DNA of 10,097 nt from positions 140,982-151,078 of the forward strand of contig MU069456.1 of NCBI GenBank assembly GCA_002284615.2, given 5' to 3'. This document shows positions 7,548 through 10,097 of this stretch, in pieces. The translations under genes and the position numbers were made by a program. A model generated the notes under the pieces. It saw nothing but the letters and a program-made list of their open reading frames with translations. It ran no database searches and had not been told where the DNA came from. The stretch comes from Dunaliella salina (taxonomy: Eukaryota > Chlorophyta > Chlorophyceae > Chlamydomonadales > Dunaliellaceae). Position 1 is the first letter of the stretch. The number at the start of each line of letters is the position of its first letter.

Positions 7548-7640
7548 ACTCAATACAAAGTCCAATGGCACCCCGTAACCATTTAAAAGTGGGCCTTGCC
7601 CATTTTCCAAAATGATGGGCTAAAAGTGGCCTACTCGAAG
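7548..7640 (+). pseudogene. Retroelement segment before the PHD finger
   Basis: Frame 3 reads QYKVQWHPVTI, a TAA stop at 7584-7586, then KWALPIFQNDGLKVA. The two Trp-centred pieces and the GxKVA ending look like one protein segment interrupted by a nonsense change. A frame change near 7640 leads to TYQEELKADKCCQICW, the start of the PHD finger. A chromodomain-like origin is conceivable, but I cannot show it. Confidence 0.4.
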
Positions 7641-7641
7641 C

Positions 7642-7887
7642 ACGTACCAAGAAGAACTAAAAGCAGACAAGTGTTGCCAGATCTGCTGGAGCCCAAAGAG
7701 CAAAGAAGACACACAGCAATTTGAATGCTACGACGGTATACCGGCCGGCTACGACGGTATACGTATGCCCACTTGTGATACCTGCCACCGCACTTATCAC
7801 TAGGGCTGTCTCATAGATGTCAGAGCATGCTCTCAGAATGACCGAGCACAGAGCATACCACATGAGCACTGGGAATGCTCTGCATGC
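7642..7887 (+). pseudogene. PHD zinc finger of the retroelement, interrupted by one stop
   Basis: PHD fingers bind two zinc ions through a C4HC3 set and usually read histone H3 tails. All eight ligands are present in frame 1: Cys at 7675 and 7684 (CQIC), Cys at 7774 and 7783 (CDTC), His at 7798, Cys at 7807, and Cys at 7876 and 7885 (CSAC). The usual Trp two residues before the last Cys pair is present (HWECSAC). Spacings C-x2-C, C-x2-C-x4-H-x2-C and W-x-C-x2-C fit the family. A TAG at 7801-7803 sits between the His and the sixth Cys, at a position often held by an aromatic residue, so one G-to-A change from a TGG codon would explain it. A 21-bp duplication lengthens the first loop. RING and LIM fingers have other spacings. 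Confidence 0.8.
7727..7762 (+). repeat. 21-bp in-frame duplication inside the PHD finger
   Basis: GCTACGACGGTATAC occurs at 7727 and 7748, 21 bases apart and separated by CGGCCG. It adds seven codons (YDGIPAG repeated as YDGI) to the loop between the first and second Cys pairs without changing the frame. Confidence 0.9.
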
Positions 7888-7937
7888 ACCCCTTTATTAG
7901 CCTCCCAAAAAGCGGAAAGGCTTGACTTCTCTGAAGA

Positions 7938-8120
7938 ATGCAAAATGACCTATGTGGATGGCATCCCAAATGGGAAGCAGCTGATATGTCACAGATGCAC
8001 CCAGATTTACATGCCCATGTGCAAGCCTTTGGACAGGAGAGTCTGGAACAAACAGAAGTCCCCACGAACGATGAGATCGACCTGGACAACCTGCTCAACC
8101 AAGGCTTCGAGGGCAATCCT
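7938..8120 (+). pseudogene. Retroelement segment after the PHD finger
   Basis: Frame 3 from 7938 to a stop at 8121-8123 reads WHPKWEAADMSQMHPDL, then an acidic part NDEIDLDNLLNQGFEGNP. This frame looks more protein-like than the continuation of the PHD frame, so a frame change lies between 7887 and 7938. I recognise no domain. It links the PHD finger to the methyltransferase-like region. Confidence 0.45.
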
Positions 8121-8219
8121 TAGAGCCTGTCTGACTCCTCATGGCTCTCAACGACCGGCAGCGCCATTTGCAAGAATGACACCTTTGACTTCCAACCTAC
8201 CAGCCCACAGACAGATGCC

Positions 8220-8419
8220 ATGCCAACATGGCAATGTAATATCATCGTAAGAAGAGTCGACCTCATGAAGGAGACCCTCAAAGCTGACACATCTGATGAG
8301 GTGACCATGCCGGCGCAAATGCCGGAAGTTACCACTTACGAATGTGCCTGTGTTTACAGTGCCAATGGAAAGTGCGTTAGTATGCTGCAGACAGACTCAG
8401 CTTCCTACGTGAAGCTTAT
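8220..8419 (+). pseudogene. Retroelement linker segment
   Basis: Frame 3 reads through RRVDLMKETLKADTSDEV, a Cys-containing piece (YECACVYSANGKC) and SYVKL at about 8415. The reading then passes to frame 2 (YEAAKKAGIHATIQPP), which continues to 8699. No known domain. It is the probable N-terminal extension of the methyltransferase-like part. Confidence 0.45.
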
Positions 8420-9139
8420 GAAGCGGCCAAAAAGGCCGGCATCCATGCCACCATCCAGCCACCTATCCAGGAATCTGCAACAGAAATTATGGGACTACAG
8501 TTACGTCAAAAGGCTCAATCAAAACATCTCTCTACCAAAACAAGAAAGTCTACAACCTTTAACATTACTTCAGCCCTACAGAAGTGGTGCTTGGTCTCAA
8601 CAGAGAGGTTTTCCAACCCCCTTGGATTTGACGGTACCTTCAACACTTACTTCAGTGCAAGCTGCCGTGACCAGGTCTTTGGGGCACACACAGACGCCCT
8701 CTCTGTGCCTTCAATGGCTCCTCCTCTTGCCATCCCCCTCATGACTCGTCGGATGACGAACTTATGTTTAGGCTCTTGCGCCATGCAGTGTACTCCTCCT
8801 TCCAAACCACAGAACCAGTTGGCACCTTCATGCTCCTGCCCCACTGGAGAGGCTGCAGCTGCAACGCATGTATGAGTTGGCTTGACATTTATCCAGATCT
8901 TGCAAAGGTGTGATAAATTTCGTGCCGGAAACATCCAATTCCAAACACCCCAACACTGGTTTGATACCATACCCACTCCCACCCCACCTTTTTATCCCAT
9001 GCAACTAACTGTTGTCTGGAATCCTAATCCCAGAGAAGCACTAAATAGCACAAACAAAGATTGGTTCCAACTCCTGAAGGTTGGTTCCATTTCCTCAGTC
9101 GAGATGCTTGGGCTAAATGGCTACCCTCGCATCTCTTAA
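8420..9139 (+). pseudogene. PCIF1-like (adenosine N6-methyltransferase family) domain, frameshifted
   Basis: PCIF1/CAPAM enzymes methylate N6 of the cap-adjacent adenosine. Their core has an ERFAsPLN box, an SaF-D-D--FG box and a (S)GSf-aNPPF motif followed by an F-vfiP-W strand. Here frame 2 (8420-8699) gives STERFSNPLGFDGTFNTYF and DQVFGAHTDA. After a frame change near 8699, frame 1 (to a TGA at 8911) gives FNGSSSCHPPHDSSDDELMF and PVGTFMLLPHWRG. Frame 2 (8882-9139) then gives QHWFDT and LTVVWNPNPREALNS. The order and spacing agree with the PCIF1 core. The catalytic Asn of NPP is His here, so activity would be doubtful even without the breaks. Another Rossmann-type methyltransferase relic is the main alternative; this is read by eye and not tested by profile search. 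Confidence 0.6.
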
Positions 9140-9283
9140 ATCCTACCATTGCGCACTCACCAGCACCTAGCATCAAACACTTGGAAAAAGAAATTCCGAT
9201 CACTTCCCCTTGATATCCATACCTGCTCACACAAGTGCCCACAAGCAAGAGTAGCCTTCCATCCCGCCAATTACAAGGAAATG

Positions 9284-9820
9284 TTCACACCTAAAATCAA
9301 GGACTGGAGATAAATCACGTACACAGATGGAGCCATGGCGCCTGCCGGCAGTGTCATTAAACACCAAAGTGATGACTCCCCACCACTCCCCACCACTCTC
9401 TGGTTCTGGCGTTTCTAAACCAGGAAGGAACAAAACCCAATCCTCCCAACACTTACAGCTGTAAGTAAAACCCAATTGTCATGCCTACTAACACCATCAC
9501 TAGAGCAGAACTTGCACCCATCCTTGTGGCGCTCCAACAAGAGCAAACTGACATTGCCTCCGATAGTGCAAGATTCCAAAACAAACCTTGAATCCGATGC
9601 GCATGAGGAACCACCTACATGCGGAGATCATTTACGCTATATCGTCCATATTACAGTATTCTGGGCCACCAGGGCCCATCCAGGGCCACATCCTCAAGAT
9701 AATCATACAACTCATACGCAATACACCTACCCCTATTCATTTCTTCAAGGTCAAATCTCATGCTGGAATTATTGGCAATGAATGCGCAGATGCCATTGCC
9801 AAACACCAGGCCACTCAGAA
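9284..9820 (+). pseudogene. RNase H domain of the retroelement, frameshifted
   Basis: RNase H removes the RNA strand of RNA/DNA hybrids during reverse transcription. The four acidic residues and the His are all identifiable: Asp in YTDGAMAPAGS (frame 2, Asp codon 9326-9328), Glu in TITRAELAPILVALQQ (frame 1, 9508-9510), Asp in IASDSARF (frame 1, 9562-9564), and His (9759-9761) and Asp (9789-9791) in FKVKSHAGIIGNECADAIAK (frame 3). A TAA at 9311 comes just before YTDG, a TGA at 9589 follows the second Asp, and the pieces lie in three frames, so no intact enzyme is encoded. The RAEL and GNECAD boxes resemble cellular and LINE-type RNase H more than retroviral ones. The same block survives in the minus-strand relic. 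Confidence 0.88.
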
Positions 9821-10097
9821 TAATGACGCAGACATAACCTTCCCATGTGTAAACCTTGAAGGCAATCTGTTTCATGACACCACGTGGCTTGCCTTTGAGG
9901 AAACTTCCTGCACCCATGCAAATGCTTCTAGACGCCGTAACCCACCTACCGTAAAGCTCAAACACTTCTCCAACCTCCATGACGCTTTACGGAAACACAT
10001 GCACTCAAAACACAGACTTGGAAAGGCCAACATGAACACGGGGTACTACTCTTTCTACCAAAGTCTACTCCCCAGCATCCACAAAAATATCAGCAAT
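9821..10097 (+). pseudogene. Conserved tail following RNase H, open to the window end
   Basis: Frame 3 stays open from the RNase H end to the last base (more than 90 codons). It reads NLFHDTTWLAFEETSCTHAN, then a basic part with LKHFSNLHDALRKHMHSKHR and NTGYYSFYQSLLPSIHKN. It is a named domain of no family I know, but it is conserved in the minus-strand relic (FHNCSWLS, NAHVN, HNLTILNDEFKTCMHR, SGYHSL), so it was under protein-level constraint when the element was active. Whatever follows, probably including the reverse transcriptase, is outside the window. Confidence 0.65.

Larger units (their letters stand above)
6474..10097 (+). mobile_element. Degenerate retroelement (PHD, PCIF1-like, RNase H), 3' end outside window
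   Basis: The + strand from about 6600 to the window end is A/C-rich and encodes a recognisable but broken series of domains spread over three frames: a basic gag-like part, a PHD finger, a methyltransferase-like domain, RNase H and a conserved tail. RNase H beside PHD and methyltransferase domains points to a retrotransposon polyprotein of an algal type. There is no LTR or target-site duplication that I can identify, and no reverse transcriptase before the RNase H, so the class (LINE-like or other) is open. The 5' limit is uncertain, and 6474 is only the first codon of a long frame. A second copy lies inverted at 2395-3125. In-frame stops at 7801, 8911, 9311 and 9589, and at least five frame changes, show it is inactive. 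Confidence 0.8.

Overview
The window reads as nuclear DNA of a eukaryote, most likely a chlorophycean green alga of the Dunaliella type. This is an inference from three things: short exons bounded by GT/AG introns, very long TG/CA microsatellites, and degenerate retroelements with plant-alga style RNase H and PHD domains. There is no bacterial-style gene, rRNA, tRNA or CRISPR array. Almost all long open frames are chance or repeat-driven.

Region 1 (1-5609) is the 3' end of one protein-coding gene on the + strand. Three exons (716-816, 5091-5186, 5523-5609) join in phase and encode the C-terminal CRA domain of a RanBPM (RanBP9/10-like) protein, a scaffold of the CTLH E3 ubiquitin ligase complex. 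The rest of the gene lies upstream of the window. The upstream intron ends in a (CA)43 tract 17 bases before the splice acceptor. The next intron is about 4.3 kb. It holds a 29-bp minisatellite, a 41-bp tandem duplication, two triplets of a 35-38 bp repeat in opposite orientation (one in each of the two introns), a perfect 20-bp palindrome and, on the minus strand, a decayed retroelement copy with RNase H remains (about 2395-3125, possibly reaching 4600).

Region 2 (5610-about 6470) is the 3' UTR and intergenic space, with two AATAAA-like signals, a chlorophyte-type TGTAA at 6150 and a second perfect 20-bp palindrome (5751-5770).

Region 3 (about 6470-10097, cut by the window end) is a second, better preserved but still broken retroelement on the + strand. 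Read across several frames it shows, in order: a gag-like basic/Pro-rich part, a PHD finger (C4HC3 complete apart from a stop inside it), a domain resembling the PCIF1/CAPAM adenosine-N6 methyltransferase core, an RNase H domain with all expected acidic residues, and a conserved tail. No reverse transcriptase is seen before the RNase H. The minus-strand relic in the RanBPM intron aligns with the RNase H and tail of this element, so the two are inverted copies of one family.
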